From Planctomycetota bacterium (GTDB lineage Bacteria > Planctomycetota > Planctomycetia > Pirellulales > Lacipirellulaceae), in NCBI GenBank assembly GCA_024276705.1, contig JAJRWS010000042.1, positions 1-46,431 of the forward strand: a DNA stretch of 46,431 bases, written 5' to 3'. Positions 1 through 7,252 of the stretch are shown here, one piece after another; the first letter of the stretch is position 1, and each line of letters opens with the position of its first letter. The notes beneath the pieces were generated by a model that was not told where the DNA came from, searched no databases, and worked only from the letters and a program-made list of their open reading frames with translations. The position numbers and the translations under genes are program-made.

Positions 1-307
1 GGCACCAGCGCTGGCGGGCTTCTTGAACCAATTTGGCAATTTCCAACTCTGCCATCTCGCGGTAGGCGTCGTAATGGAGCTCAACCGTTTCCCGCCTGCC
101 CCCGTCTGCCATGCCCCCGTCTGCCATGCCCTCTCCATCCTCCGACAACTCCTCAGCTGCCTTCTGCTCGTCACCGGCCAATGCGTTACCAGGCTCGGTA
201 AATTGACGCGTGATCCCCAAAAAAACAACCACGGCTCCCGCCCCGGGTGTACAGGCTCGGGCAATCAGTCCGCTGGTATCGATGGCCTGGTCGGTAAGGT
301 GGATCAT
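1..307 (-). CDS. moaE: Molybdopterin synthase catalytic subunit MoaE, 3' end off window
   Basis: Large subunit of molybdopterin synthase. It moves sulfur from the MoaD C-terminal thiocarboxylate onto cyclic pyranopterin monophosphate in the cytoplasm during molybdenum cofactor synthesis. The frame starts at an ATG (plus-strand cat at 305-307) and stays open for 102 codons to the window edge, so about the last third of a roughly 145-residue protein is missing. Recognisable blocks are MIHLTDQAID at the N-terminus, GAVVVFLGITRQF, and LHYDAYREMAELEIAKL, which matches the family's LEYEAY strand and helix. Between these lies an acidic insert of about 30 residues carrying MADGG twice, encoded by a perfect 15-bp direct repeat at 99-128. 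moaD lies upstream on the same strand with 139 bp of repeat-rich DNA between them. The family call is firm; whether the insert is tolerated is not visible. Confidence 0.88.
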   Translation of the reverse strand, partial: MIHLTDQAIDTSGLIARACTPGAGAVVVFLGITRQFTEPGNALAGDEQKAAEELSEDGEGMADGGMADGGRRETVELHYDAYREMAELEIAKLVQEARQRWC

Positions 308-314
308 GCGAAAA

Positions 315-438
315 GGGTATCGGGTGTCGGGTGTCGGGGAAAAAGGGTTCAGGGTTCAGGAAAGGGGGCCGGGTGTCGGGTAAAATGTCGCTTTCCCCTG
401 CCGTATTTTTCATTTCGCAATCCGCAATCCGCAATCCG
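315..438. repeat. Three different 7-bp tandem repeats between moaD and moaE
   Basis: The 139-bp gap holds three short arrays of unrelated heptamers: gggtatc/gggtgtc/gggtgtc at 315-335 (another gggtgtc near 371), gggttca twice at 345-358, and cgcaatc three times at 416-436. The unit is 7 bp in each case, which cannot keep a reading frame, so these are noncoding. They lie inside what should be a moaDE transcript. Confidence 0.85.
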
Positions 439-446
439 AATTTAAA

Positions 447-692
447 TCACCCTCCGCTCACGGGGGGGATGCAGGCAATGTCGCTATTTTCTTCGAGCAC
501 GGTAATGTCCGCCACATATTGTGCGTTCACGGCAAAGAGGGACTGGCCCAGGATCGGCTGCAGCGAAGGGTACTGCTCTGCCAATCGTGTGCGTAAAGCG
601 CCCACGGTGTCATGCTCCTCGATTACCAACCGCACCTCATTTTGCTCTACTGCATCGCGGGCCGCGGCAAACAGTTTGACAGTCACTTTCAT
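447..692 (-). CDS. moaD: Molybdopterin synthase sulfur carrier subunit MoaD
   Basis: Small ubiquitin-like subunit of molybdopterin synthase. Its C-terminal Gly-Gly is adenylated by MoeB and thiocarboxylated, then donates sulfur in the MoaE active site. The 81-residue product has the usual length, begins MKVTVKLFAAARD as MoaD proteins do, and ends PPVSGG with the obligatory terminal GG. Its ATG (690-692) overlaps the TGA of the upstream dehydrogenase as ATGA, so the two are probably translationally coupled. moaE follows 139 bp downstream on the same strand. Nothing in the protein looks damaged. Confidence 0.95.
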   Translation of the reverse strand: MKVTVKLFAAARDAVEQNEVRLVIEEHDTVGALRTRLAEQYPSLQPILGQSLFAVNAQYVADITVLEENSDIACIPPVSGG

Positions 693-3600
693 GTTACCAC
701 CAGTTCTTCGTTGGACCTATTGAGCAGTTGGCGAAATTCCAGTTTCAAGCCATAAGCCAGGGCAAGAAGTTTGATGGGATGGATGGTCGGTTTGTCAGTG
801 CCTTGCTCCATTTGGATTTTGCAAGCACTGCATTCGGTCATTCCTACCTGAAACTGGCCCGCACGAATGGCGGTGAGCAGGGGCAGGCCGACTCGCAGGC
901 TATTACGATAATTTTTACGTTTCAGCCCATAGATGCCGGCAATGCCACTGCAGCCTTTTTCCAACCGCTCCAATTTCAATCCGGGTATCAGGCTCAGTAA
1001 ATTTTCGGCGGGTGTACCCATGTCAAGCGCCTTGACATGACATGGTACGTGGTAGCCAATCGACAGGTTCAGCGGGACAAAATCAAGCTGCAATTTCCCT
1101 TGTCGGTGCCATCGCCACAGGTACTGGCACGCATCCATGGTATGCGCAGCTACCAACTGGGCATCCGGATCGCCGGCCAGCAGGATAGGATATTCGTGTG
1201 ACAAAGCCAACGTGGCGGAAGGTTCGGTACATAGGACAGTGTACCCTTGGCGAACGGCTTCCGCGAGCAAGGCCACATTCTGCTCCGCAACCCGGCGGGC
1301 CGGTTCCAGCATGCCTTGAGTGATCATCGGCAAAGCTGCGTATCGCTGTGTGTTGGGAACGTAGACGGAGATCCGATTATGCTCCAGAATGGCAACCATG
1401 GCTTCCGCCAATTGGGTATCGCAGTAGTTCGCGTAAGTGTCGACAAAATAGAGCACCTTTTCAACGGAGTTTTCCCGCTGCATTGTCGAGGGAACAGCTC
1501 GATGGAGTCGCCTCTGCGTGGCCACCTGCAAAAATGGTTGCCGGGCGAAACGGGGAAGTTTGCGCCCTTGGGCGATACCAAGTGTCCTTTCGATCAACCA
1601 ACGGGCAAACCGATTGGCAACCGCCCAGTTGGCCAACCGTGACAACCGCGAAGCGGTCGCACATAGCGAATCGACTCGCGTCAATACCCAATCGTGCAAC
1701 CCCTGTCCATTGGTTTCCAGGTAGGCTGCCTTGGTTTCCACCATGAACTTCGGAATATCCACATTGGCGGGGCACTCCAATCGACACATGTGGCAATGGA
1801 CACACAAGTCGGCTAACTTCTTAAAGGAATCATCAAAGACGGCACTGAATGGAAGCGTACCGGTCAGAAACCCTTGGATCAGATTGGCTTTGGCTCGCGG
1901 TGAGGCTTCCTCCCGAGGAGCGAAGCGAAAGATAGGACACATTCGAGTGTCGGGATCCTGGGACCGACAGCTTGCACAACCATTGCAAGATCGAGCGGCA
2001 TGAGCCATCTCCTGAGGCTGCCAATCTAACTGCAAGGAAATAGGTTCTGGCGTGTCGCGGGTAGTGAGCGTTGGCCGCAGACTGTCGGATAGCCGGGTTG
2101 AAGAACTGGGAACCACCTTGCCCGGATTGAATAAATTCTGTGGGTCAAATAGTTCCTTGACTTCCCGAAACGCTTCGGTCAACGTCCCATATTGCCCGGC
2201 AACGTAGGGTGTACGACTCAGCCCGTCGCCATGCTCGCCACTGATGGTACCGCCAAATTCCCATACCCGGGAATACAACTCCGAAGTTAGAGTTTCCATC
2301 TTTTGGACATCCTCGGGCTTGGCCAAATCGAGAAATGGCCGTACGTGCAGTTGCCCATGCAAGGCATGTCCGAAAACGGAAGCGGTTATCTGTTGCTGTT
2401 TTAACGTGGATTGCAATTGTTGTAGAAACTCAGGCAGCGTCGTGGGCGGCACGGCAATGTCTTCTATAAAAGGAATCGGCCGAGTCGCACCTCTCGACTG
2501 GTAGAGTAACGGCACATAACGCCGAGCCAGTTGCCACAGCAGGTGAAAATCGAACGGCTCCTCAGCAACATAGCAATCCGAAGCGAGACGAGACTTTTCG
2601 AGCAACTGCCGGCGAATACGGTGCAACTGTTCACGCAAAGAATTAGCCGAGTCGCCATGGAATTCCACCAGCAATACCGCCTCCGCAGCTTGGGGAATCA
2701 GCAGCTCGTAGCGTGGATCATTTTCGCGTGCCAGGCTCAAGTGACGACGGTCCATCAAATCGCACGCAACCAGCCCGAGCGCTGACAATTCGGTCGCTCC
2801 TCGAGCCGCTTTATCAAGCGAATCGAAAAAAAACAGTGCATTGCCAGCGTGTGGCGGTACGGGATCGGTGGAAAGCGTCACTTCCGTCACGCAGGCCAGG
2901 GTCCCTTCACTGCCGGCCATCAGTTTCCCCAAATCGAGCTGGCCCCTACTCTGCAGATCGAACAGCGGGTACCCACAATGGTTGACGACACTGCGTGGTC
3001 GATGGTCACGCAAAGATACCGCATGACGCTGAAGTATTCCCTCCAAACCGGCCGAGAGGCGTAATACGGGATCAGAAGAAACAGTACTGGTCAACTCCTG
3101 TATACGGGAATAGTTCGTTTCATGCAGCCCACTCCTTGGCGGTACCGTTGCCCGTTTATTTTCCTCTCTTGCCTGAGGTCCAAGCGGCCCGGTCGTCTGG
3201 TATGCCCCCAAAGGGCTGTTCAAACGAACAACTTCTCCATCGGCTAGCACCACCTGCATAGACAATAGATGGTCGCGGGCTGACCCATAGCGGGGCCATC
3301 GACTACCGGCGGCATCCAACGCCACCACACTCCCCATGGTAGTCACATGGCTCATGGCTGGATCGGGCCCAAATAGCCTGTTATGCCTGGCCAGATGAGC
3401 ATTGAGCCGATTCAGAACCACGCCCGCCTGCACATGCACGCAAGTTTCTTCAGTAGCAACAATCCGGCGAAAATAGCACGAAAAATCGACAATCAACCCC
3501 CTGCCAAGCGATTCTCCCGCCAGTCCCGAACCGCTACCTCGGGGATGGAGTGAAATACCATGCTCCGCGGCGTAGTGTACCGTGGCGACCACATCGTCCA

Positions 3601-3748
3601 AACTACGTGGTCGCACAACTCCCAAGGGGCGTACTTCGTAAATACTCGCATCGCTGGCATAGAGCTGAACATGGAGGTCATCGCATAGGACATCACCGGC
3701 TATCTGCCCACGCAAGTCCTCCTCGACATGTTTTTGTTCAACATCCAT
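689..3748 (-). CDS. FAD-linked oxidase / Fe-S / CCG-domain dehydrogenase, YdiJ-type
   Basis: Large soluble dehydrogenase built like E. coli YdiJ (D-2-hydroxyglutarate dehydrogenase) and of almost the same length (1,019 residues). Order of parts: a PCMH FAD-binding domain (about 30-300, with HPRGSGSGLAGESLGRG), an FAD-oxidase C-terminal domain with GEHGDGLSRTPYV, two 4Fe-4S motifs (CNGCASCRSQDPDTRMCP near 590-610 and CVHCHMCRLECPANVDIP near 655-672), and a GlpC-like cysteine-rich region (HVPCHVKAL, GCSGIAGIYGLK, ECSACKIQMEQG). By family it would oxidise a D-2-hydroxyacid and pass electrons through the Fe-S centres; the exact substrate cannot be read. The ATG at 3746-3748 has no clear Shine-Dalgarno and follows an array of gattgat repeats. 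It overlaps moaD by 4 bp, but no functional link to molybdenum cofactor is evident. Confidence 0.88.
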   Translation of the reverse strand: MDVEQKHVEEDLRGQIAGDVLCDDLHVQLYASDASIYEVRPLGVVRPRSLDDVVATVHYAAEHGISLHPRGSGSGLAGESLGRGLIVDFSCYFRRIVATEETCVHVQAGVVLNRLNAHLARHNRLFGPDPAMSHVTTMGSVVALDAAGSRWPRYGSARDHLLSMQVVLADGEVVRLNSPLGAYQTTGPLGPQAREENKRATVPPRSGLHETNYSRIQELTSTVSSDPVLRLSAGLEGILQRHAVSLRDHRPRSVVNHCGYPLFDLQSRGQLDLGKLMAGSEGTLACVTEVTLSTDPVPPHAGNALFFFDSLDKAARGATELSALGLVACDLMDRRHLSLARENDPRYELLIPQAAEAVLLVEFHGDSANSLREQLHRIRRQLLEKSRLASDCYVAEEPFDFHLLWQLARRYVPLLYQSRGATRPIPFIEDIAVPPTTLPEFLQQLQSTLKQQQITASVFGHALHGQLHVRPFLDLAKPEDVQKMETLTSELYSRVWEFGGTISGEHGDGLSRTPYVAGQYGTLTEAFREVKELFDPQNLFNPGKVVPSSSTRLSDSLRPTLTTRDTPEPISLQLDWQPQEMAHAARSCNGCASCRSQDPDTRMCPIFRFAPREEASPRAKANLIQGFLTGTLPFSAVFDDSFKKLADLCVHCHMCRLECPANVDIPKFMVETKAAYLETNGQGLHDWVLTRVDSLCATASRLSRLANWAVANRFARWLIERTLGIAQGRKLPRFARQPFLQVATQRRLHRAVPSTMQRENSVEKVLYFVDTYANYCDTQLAEAMVAILEHNRISVYVPNTQRYAALPMITQGMLEPARRVAEQNVALLAEAVRQGYTVLCTEPSATLALSHEYPILLAGDPDAQLVAAHTMDACQYLWRWHRQGKLQLDFVPLNLSIGYHVPCHVKALDMGTPAENLLSLIPGLKLERLEKGCSGIAGIYGLKRKNYRNSLRVGLPLLTAIRAGQFQVGMTECSACKIQMEQGTDKPTIHPIKLLALAYGLKLEFRQLLNRSNEELVVT

Positions 3749-3755
3749 AAGGACA

Positions 3756-3842
3756 GATTGATGATTGATGATTGATGATTGATGATTGATGATTGATAAT
3801 TGATAAACTCTCTGCTCTCTGCCCCCTGCCTACTGCCCACTC
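3756..3842. repeat. Two adjoining 7-bp tandem arrays
   Basis: Positions 3756-3804 hold six gattgat units plus one aattgat. Positions 3808-3842 hold five 7-bp units: ctctctg, ctctctg, ccccctg, cctactg and cccactc. On the minus strand the second array reads as CAGNNNG-type units, the same style as the cccactg array at 11741-11817. The block fills nearly all of the gap between the stop of the downstream-lying zinc-ribbon gene and the start of the dehydrogenase. Confidence 0.9.
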
Positions 3843-3847
3843 TTTTT

Positions 3848-4300
3848 TTATTCCATCCGAGCCGCCAGTTGCCGATACTTCTCGTGCGTTTCCAAATCGA
3901 AAGGACCGTGTGAATCCATTTCCTCAACCCCTCGATACAAGGCATCGCAACGATAGCACATTAACGCTTCGCCCACGACCGAGTAAAGCAGTACGTCGGC
4001 CAGAGCCGAGGCGAATAAAATGGCAAAAGTCCAATATATATGCATATTGTACCAGGCAATCGAACTACCCACGATACCCGCAACCACCAAGGCCACGCCA
4101 AGACGCTGGGGAAAGTCTTTTCGAACGTACAGGTCGGTACTCGGGCAAACCAGACATTTCTTGATGCGCCGTCCTTGAACGTCCTCATCACGGATAATGA
4201 TTCGTCCCTGACAGTGAGGACATGTCAAATCTCGCGCCGACGCGTCGAACTGGCAATTGGCATTCGAGTGGCAAGACGGGCAATGGTATTGGATTTGCAC
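3848..4300 (-). CDS. Zinc-ribbon membrane protein, function unknown
   Basis: A 150-residue protein I cannot assign to a characterised family. The first 60 residues form a zinc-ribbon-like region with paired cysteines (CPSC, CPHC), followed by CLVC near residue 50. Two closely spaced hydrophobic segments follow (about 68-85 and 88-110), then a cytoplasmic-looking tail with CYRC near 117-120 and a charged C-terminus. Eight cysteines in CXXC pairs suggest metal binding by a membrane-anchored protein. The start is GTG (plus-strand cac, 4298-4300); there is no strong Shine-Dalgarno and no better ATG. It lies 26 bp downstream of the polytopic protein on the same strand and is probably co-transcribed with it. 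Confidence 0.7.
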   Translation of the reverse strand: MQIQYHCPSCHSNANCQFDASARDLTCPHCQGRIIIRDEDVQGRRIKKCLVCPSTDLYVRKDFPQRLGVALVVAGIVGSSIAWYNMHIYWTFAILFASALADVLLYSVVGEALMCYRCDALYRGVEEMDSHGPFDLETHEKYRQLAARME

Positions 4301-4326
4301 GATTCGGTATCAGGGAAAGAAAGGGG

Positions 4327-5223
4327 TTAAAGTGGAAAAGGCGATTCGCTCGACAGTAGCAAGGCCATGGTTTCGCCAACAAAGGTGCCAATCACAGCAA
4401 CATAAAGAATTCCCGTGGCACTCTGAGTGTTCGGAATTTTTAGCGTCTGCCAGGCCATCCAGCACAGCAGGCTGACTCCCACGAGTCCAAATAGCCAGCG
4501 GATCAGCAGGAAAAGTATCCACTCCGTGGAGAATGGATAACCTAGATTGACGTTCGCCCACAAACCCGCAGCTGAAACGATTCCCTGCAGGACGACCGCC
4601 GTAGCCATAGCCAGGATCAATTTCCGCAGTGGGGCCAGTTCCATCGTAGGCGAATTAAGGTACCAGTGTCCCAGGAGCATTGCGGCCATCGTGAAGCCCA
4701 ATAACAAACCTGAGCTTACCGCCGCAACCACTTGGAATGGCCAACGGTCCGTGTCGCGTTCCTTCAACTCCAAGGCACTTTTTTGTAAAGAAGTATTGGG
4801 TTGGCTGGCAATCGTGGCGGCTGCCTCTCCGGCAAAACTTAGGCCCACCTCCAGACCGTGGTCGACGGGTACCAGGGGCATGCCATCTGGCGGAGAATTG
4901 GAGAAGGATACCCCGGGTAAAGACAAGCCAATGGCCAACAATGCCAATCCGGCAACCAGGAGCAAACTGAAAACCCCCGCCCGCCATTTCTCGTACAGCC
5001 AGCAGACAGCTCCCACATAGCTGGCCCCCGCCGCCAGCATGGCTGGCCAAAATGCAGTGGCGGCCGCAGTGCGGCTCACCAGGGCGGCTAACATGGCCAA
5101 CCCCAGAGTCACATACAGGTGATTTCGAAAGTAACCACTGGTAACTTGTTTTGGCGATGTCAACGCCATGCCAGCCGCCAACCCAAAAACCAGGCGAAGC
5201 ACAAACTGCAGTAACAGGATCAT
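4327..5223 (-). CDS. Polytopic membrane protein, function unknown
   Basis: 298 residues with about eight predicted membrane segments and no motif I recognise. Hydrophobic stretches include the first 22 residues, FWPAMLAAGASYVGAVCWL, GVFSLLLVAGLALLAIGLSL, a run starting SSGLLLGFTMAAMLL, a leucine/valine helix near LILAMATAVVLQG, and the last LLSS. A polar loop near 115-160 separates the two halves. The ATG at 5221-5223 is fused to an octamer repeat array that occupies the leader, so no Shine-Dalgarno is visible. The zinc-ribbon protein follows 26 bp downstream. No pathway is suggested by the neighbours. Confidence 0.7.
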   Translation of the reverse strand: MILLLQFVLRLVFGLAAGMALTSPKQVTSGYFRNHLYVTLGLAMLAALVSRTAAATAFWPAMLAAGASYVGAVCWLYEKWRAGVFSLLLVAGLALLAIGLSLPGVSFSNSPPDGMPLVPVDHGLEVGLSFAGEAAATIASQPNTSLQKSALELKERDTDRWPFQVVAAVSSGLLLGFTMAAMLLGHWYLNSPTMELAPLRKLILAMATAVVLQGIVSAAGLWANVNLGYPFSTEWILFLLIRWLFGLVGVSLLCWMAWQTLKIPNTQSATGILYVAVIGTFVGETMALLLSSESPFPL

Positions 5224-5262
5224 TTCGGTGTTTCAGTGTTTCAGTGTTTCGGTGTTTCAGTG
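5223..5262. repeat. 8-bp tandem repeat abutting a start codon
   Basis: Five units, tttcggtg, tttcagtg, tttcagtg, tttcggtg, tttcagtg, beginning at the last base of the membrane-protein start codon. On the minus strand this puts repeated CACTGAAA/CACCGAAA directly upstream of ATG where a ribosome binding site should be. Short copies of the same sequence occur at 6147-6164 and 42216-42233, again next to starts, and near 5505-5515. Confidence 0.85.
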
Positions 5263-5296
5263 CTTCAAACGGTTTCCCACCGACCTTATTTAGGAG

Positions 5297-5360
5297 CACT
5301 AATCTTCACTTATCTGCACTAATTCTGAATCTCATGAGCGCAGATTAGCGTGGATTAGTG
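5297..5360. repeat. Imperfect inverted repeat of about 23 bp arms
   Basis: Left arm 5297-5319 and right arm 5338-5360 are imperfect reverse complements: both ends start with cactaatc and end close to the loop with atctgcac or atctgcgc. An 18-bp loop separates them. There is no T-tract beside it, so it is not a classical terminator. It sits in a roughly 300-bp gene-free stretch (5224-5520) between folE and the membrane protein; 5361-5520 holds nothing else I can name apart from an accgaaac repeat copy near 5505. Confidence 0.65.
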
Positions 5361-5520
5361 TTCTCAACATTTTTTACCGACGTTCCGGGCTGGAAGCCAA
5401 GAAAACCAGCAAGGGAAGGGAGGCATGGGGAGGGGCTTGCTCTGGAACTCGTATTTGGTGGCGGCCAAGGCTGCGCCCAGATATTTTGTGGATTTGCTTT
5501 TCACTTACCGAAACACCGAA

Positions 5521-6144
5521 CTACTGTCCTCTGCCGCCGTAGATGAGTGTCATCACTTCGGAACGGCTCGATAAACTTGAGCGGAAAATGCCTTTCATGG
5601 CCGAAGTAACACAAACACTGTCGGGTTTACGTATACCACGGATCGACATACACGAGTGTGCCGCTTCAATAACGACCGCCACGCCTTTGACTTGCAAGTG
5701 CTCGACTAACAGGTCGGCAATTTGCTCCGTCATGCGCTCTTGCACCTGGGGCCGGCTGGAAATCTCTTCAACCACTCGGGCCAACTTGCTAAGCCCAATA
5801 ACTTTTCCATTGGGAACATAACCGATATGGGCCTTGCCAATAAACGGCAACAAGTGGTGCTCGCACATGCTGTTAAACCGAATATCACGTACCAACACCA
5901 TTTCGTCGTATTTTTCAGTGAAGAACTTCTGCAGATGCCGCGCAGGCTCTGTATGGATCCCTCGGAACAACTCCGCATACATCCGAGCCACGCGGGCAGG
6001 CGTCTCCAACAACCCTTCCCGATTTGGATCCTCTCCGACCGCCGCCAGAATATCGCGTACCGCCCGTTCAATACGTGGCAGATCGACCGCTGGTGAGGCG
6101 GCCCCAGCAGGAGGCGGTGGCAAGGGGGACTCTGTTTCAGACAT
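5521..6144 (-). CDS. folE: GTP cyclohydrolase I
   Basis: Converts GTP to 7,8-dihydroneopterin triphosphate and formate, the first step of folate and tetrahydropterin synthesis; a cytoplasmic homodecamer in the family. The 207-residue protein has the usual type I length. It carries the zinc ligands and active-site blocks [12 protein letters not shown] and [11 protein letters not shown], plus [16 protein letters not shown] and [13 protein letters not shown]. The N-terminal 25 residues are proline- and alanine-rich and not conserved. The ATG (6142-6144) follows the LON-domain gene by 23 bp on the same strand; that gap is mostly a repeat copy. Confidence 0.96.
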   Translation of the reverse strand: MSETESPLPPPPAGAASPAVDLPRIERAVRDILAAVGEDPNREGLLETPARVARMYAELFRGIHTEPARHLQKFFTEKYDEMVLVRDIRFNSMCEHHLLPFIGKAHIGYVPNGKVIGLSKLARVVEEISSRPQVQERMTEQIADLLVEHLQVKGVAVVIEAAHSCMSIRGIRKPDSVCVTSAMKGIFRSSLSSRSEVMTLIYGGRGQ

Positions 6145-6146
6145 GG

Positions 6147-6164
6147 CAGTGTTTCAGTGTACCG
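6147..6164. repeat. Repeat copy cagtgtttcagtgtaccg upstream of folE
   Basis: An 18-bp sequence almost filling the 23-bp gap between the LON-domain stop and the folE start. It differs by one base from 42216-42233 (cggtgtttcagtgtaccg), which lies directly upstream of nadE. Both are relatives of the octamer array at 5223-5262. Confidence 0.75.
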
Positions 6165-6167
6165 GTT

Positions 6168-6899
6168 CTAGTTGAGACTGAAGGGGGGAGGAAAACTGTC
6201 TCGTCGGCCGGACCGTTGCTCGGATGACGCCAAAGGTTTTGATTCGCGAGCCAGAGACTCCAGACTATCTAGCAACATCCATGCCCGGCGGTCAACATCC
6301 GACTGGTCCAATAAGGCACATTTCACTTCCAATGGCAACGGCATCGCAAAACTCACCAAATCGGTCAGTACACCCAGCGGAATTTCCGAGGCCAACGCTT
6401 CTCGGATCGCTCCTGGTGGCAAACAGCTATCTGGCAACTGCTCCTGAAACAGCTGTGTCAGGGCCGTCTGCAATGCCTCCCGTTCCGCTGCGTCTGCCTC
6501 CTGGTAACAATCCTCCATCACGCTGACTTCCGCTTGACGAAAGGCCTTGACGCTAGAAACCTCATGTTCGATACACACCCGACGCAAACCTAGCATGAGC
6601 ACATTGTACTGACCATTCTCCTGGCGTTGGTGGGTAATGATTTTTCCCAGGCAAGCCGTGGAGTGTATTGCCGGTTGCTGCTCATAGTCGGCTTCCCATC
6701 CTGGCGCCAGGACACTCATGGCAATCAGGCCATCGTGATCGAGTGCCTCGGATAGCAATTCACGATAGCGTGGTTCGTAGATGTGAAGCGGTTGCATCAC
6801 ATGAGGATACATGACCAAATCAGGAAGAGGAAGCAAACGTGCTTTGCCGTTAAAACGGGCTTCATCAAAGGTCAGATCTTCGGCATTCCAAGGCAACAT
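6168..6899 (-). CDS. Stand-alone LON substrate-binding domain protein
   Basis: 243 residues matching the N-terminal LON domain of Lon protease, without the AAA+ or peptidase domains. The conserved start LLPLPDLVMYPHVMQPLHI and YEPRYRELLSEAL is clear, followed by ALDHDGLIAMSVL and CLGKIITHQRQENGQYNVL with the later helix bundle. Such stand-alone proteins are common and thought to bind protein substrates; a precise role is not established. The ATG is at 6897-6899. folE follows 23 bp downstream on the same strand and is probably co-transcribed. The divergent neighbour is nth. Confidence 0.85.
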   Translation of the reverse strand: MLPWNAEDLTFDEARFNGKARLLPLPDLVMYPHVMQPLHIYEPRYRELLSEALDHDGLIAMSVLAPGWEADYEQQPAIHSTACLGKIITHQRQENGQYNVLMLGLRRVCIEHEVSSVKAFRQAEVSVMEDCYQEADAAEREALQTALTQLFQEQLPDSCLPPGAIREALASEIPLGVLTDLVSFAMPLPLEVKCALLDQSDVDRRAWMLLDSLESLARESKPLASSEQRSGRRDSFPPPFSLN

Positions 6900-7252
6900 A
6901 AGTGGCGATCTTGAGAGGATAGAGGGATAGAAAGAGTCTTACGGATACTCAACGTCAACAGGCGTTCAGTGATCTGTTTCGTTTTCGTCGTGATTGTGGC
7001 TGCTTTTCATGTCCATTGGCCATCGGCATGATTTTATCTGACAAAATGCGACATGCAAGGCATGGGCAAATCGTGGTGCGTATCTCCCAGGGTGATTATA
7101 GGCATTCCAGCGCACCACGGCCAGCAAAGAGGATAGAATATTTTTGCGAGTGGCCATTTTGAGGCCTGACGTGCGGTCAGCTTCAACCCGTCCTCGAAAC
7201 CCTTGACAGCGCGCTGGCCGCCGACACAATTACAGTAGTTCCAAGAAGGGGC
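6900..7252. other. Divergent intergenic region between the LON-domain gene and nth
   Basis: About 350 bp with no convincing gene; short frames here have no family features. A perfect TTGACA lies at 7203-7208, about 45 bp before the nth ORF start, but the hexamer 17 bp after it (acaatt) is a poor -10 box, so a sigma-70 promoter is only a possibility. No hairpin or repeat array stands out. Confidence 0.4.

Noticed and set aside
6966-7229. 87-codon minus-strand frame
   Set aside because: No family features, no ribosome binding site and low-quality composition; it fills a divergent promoter gap.
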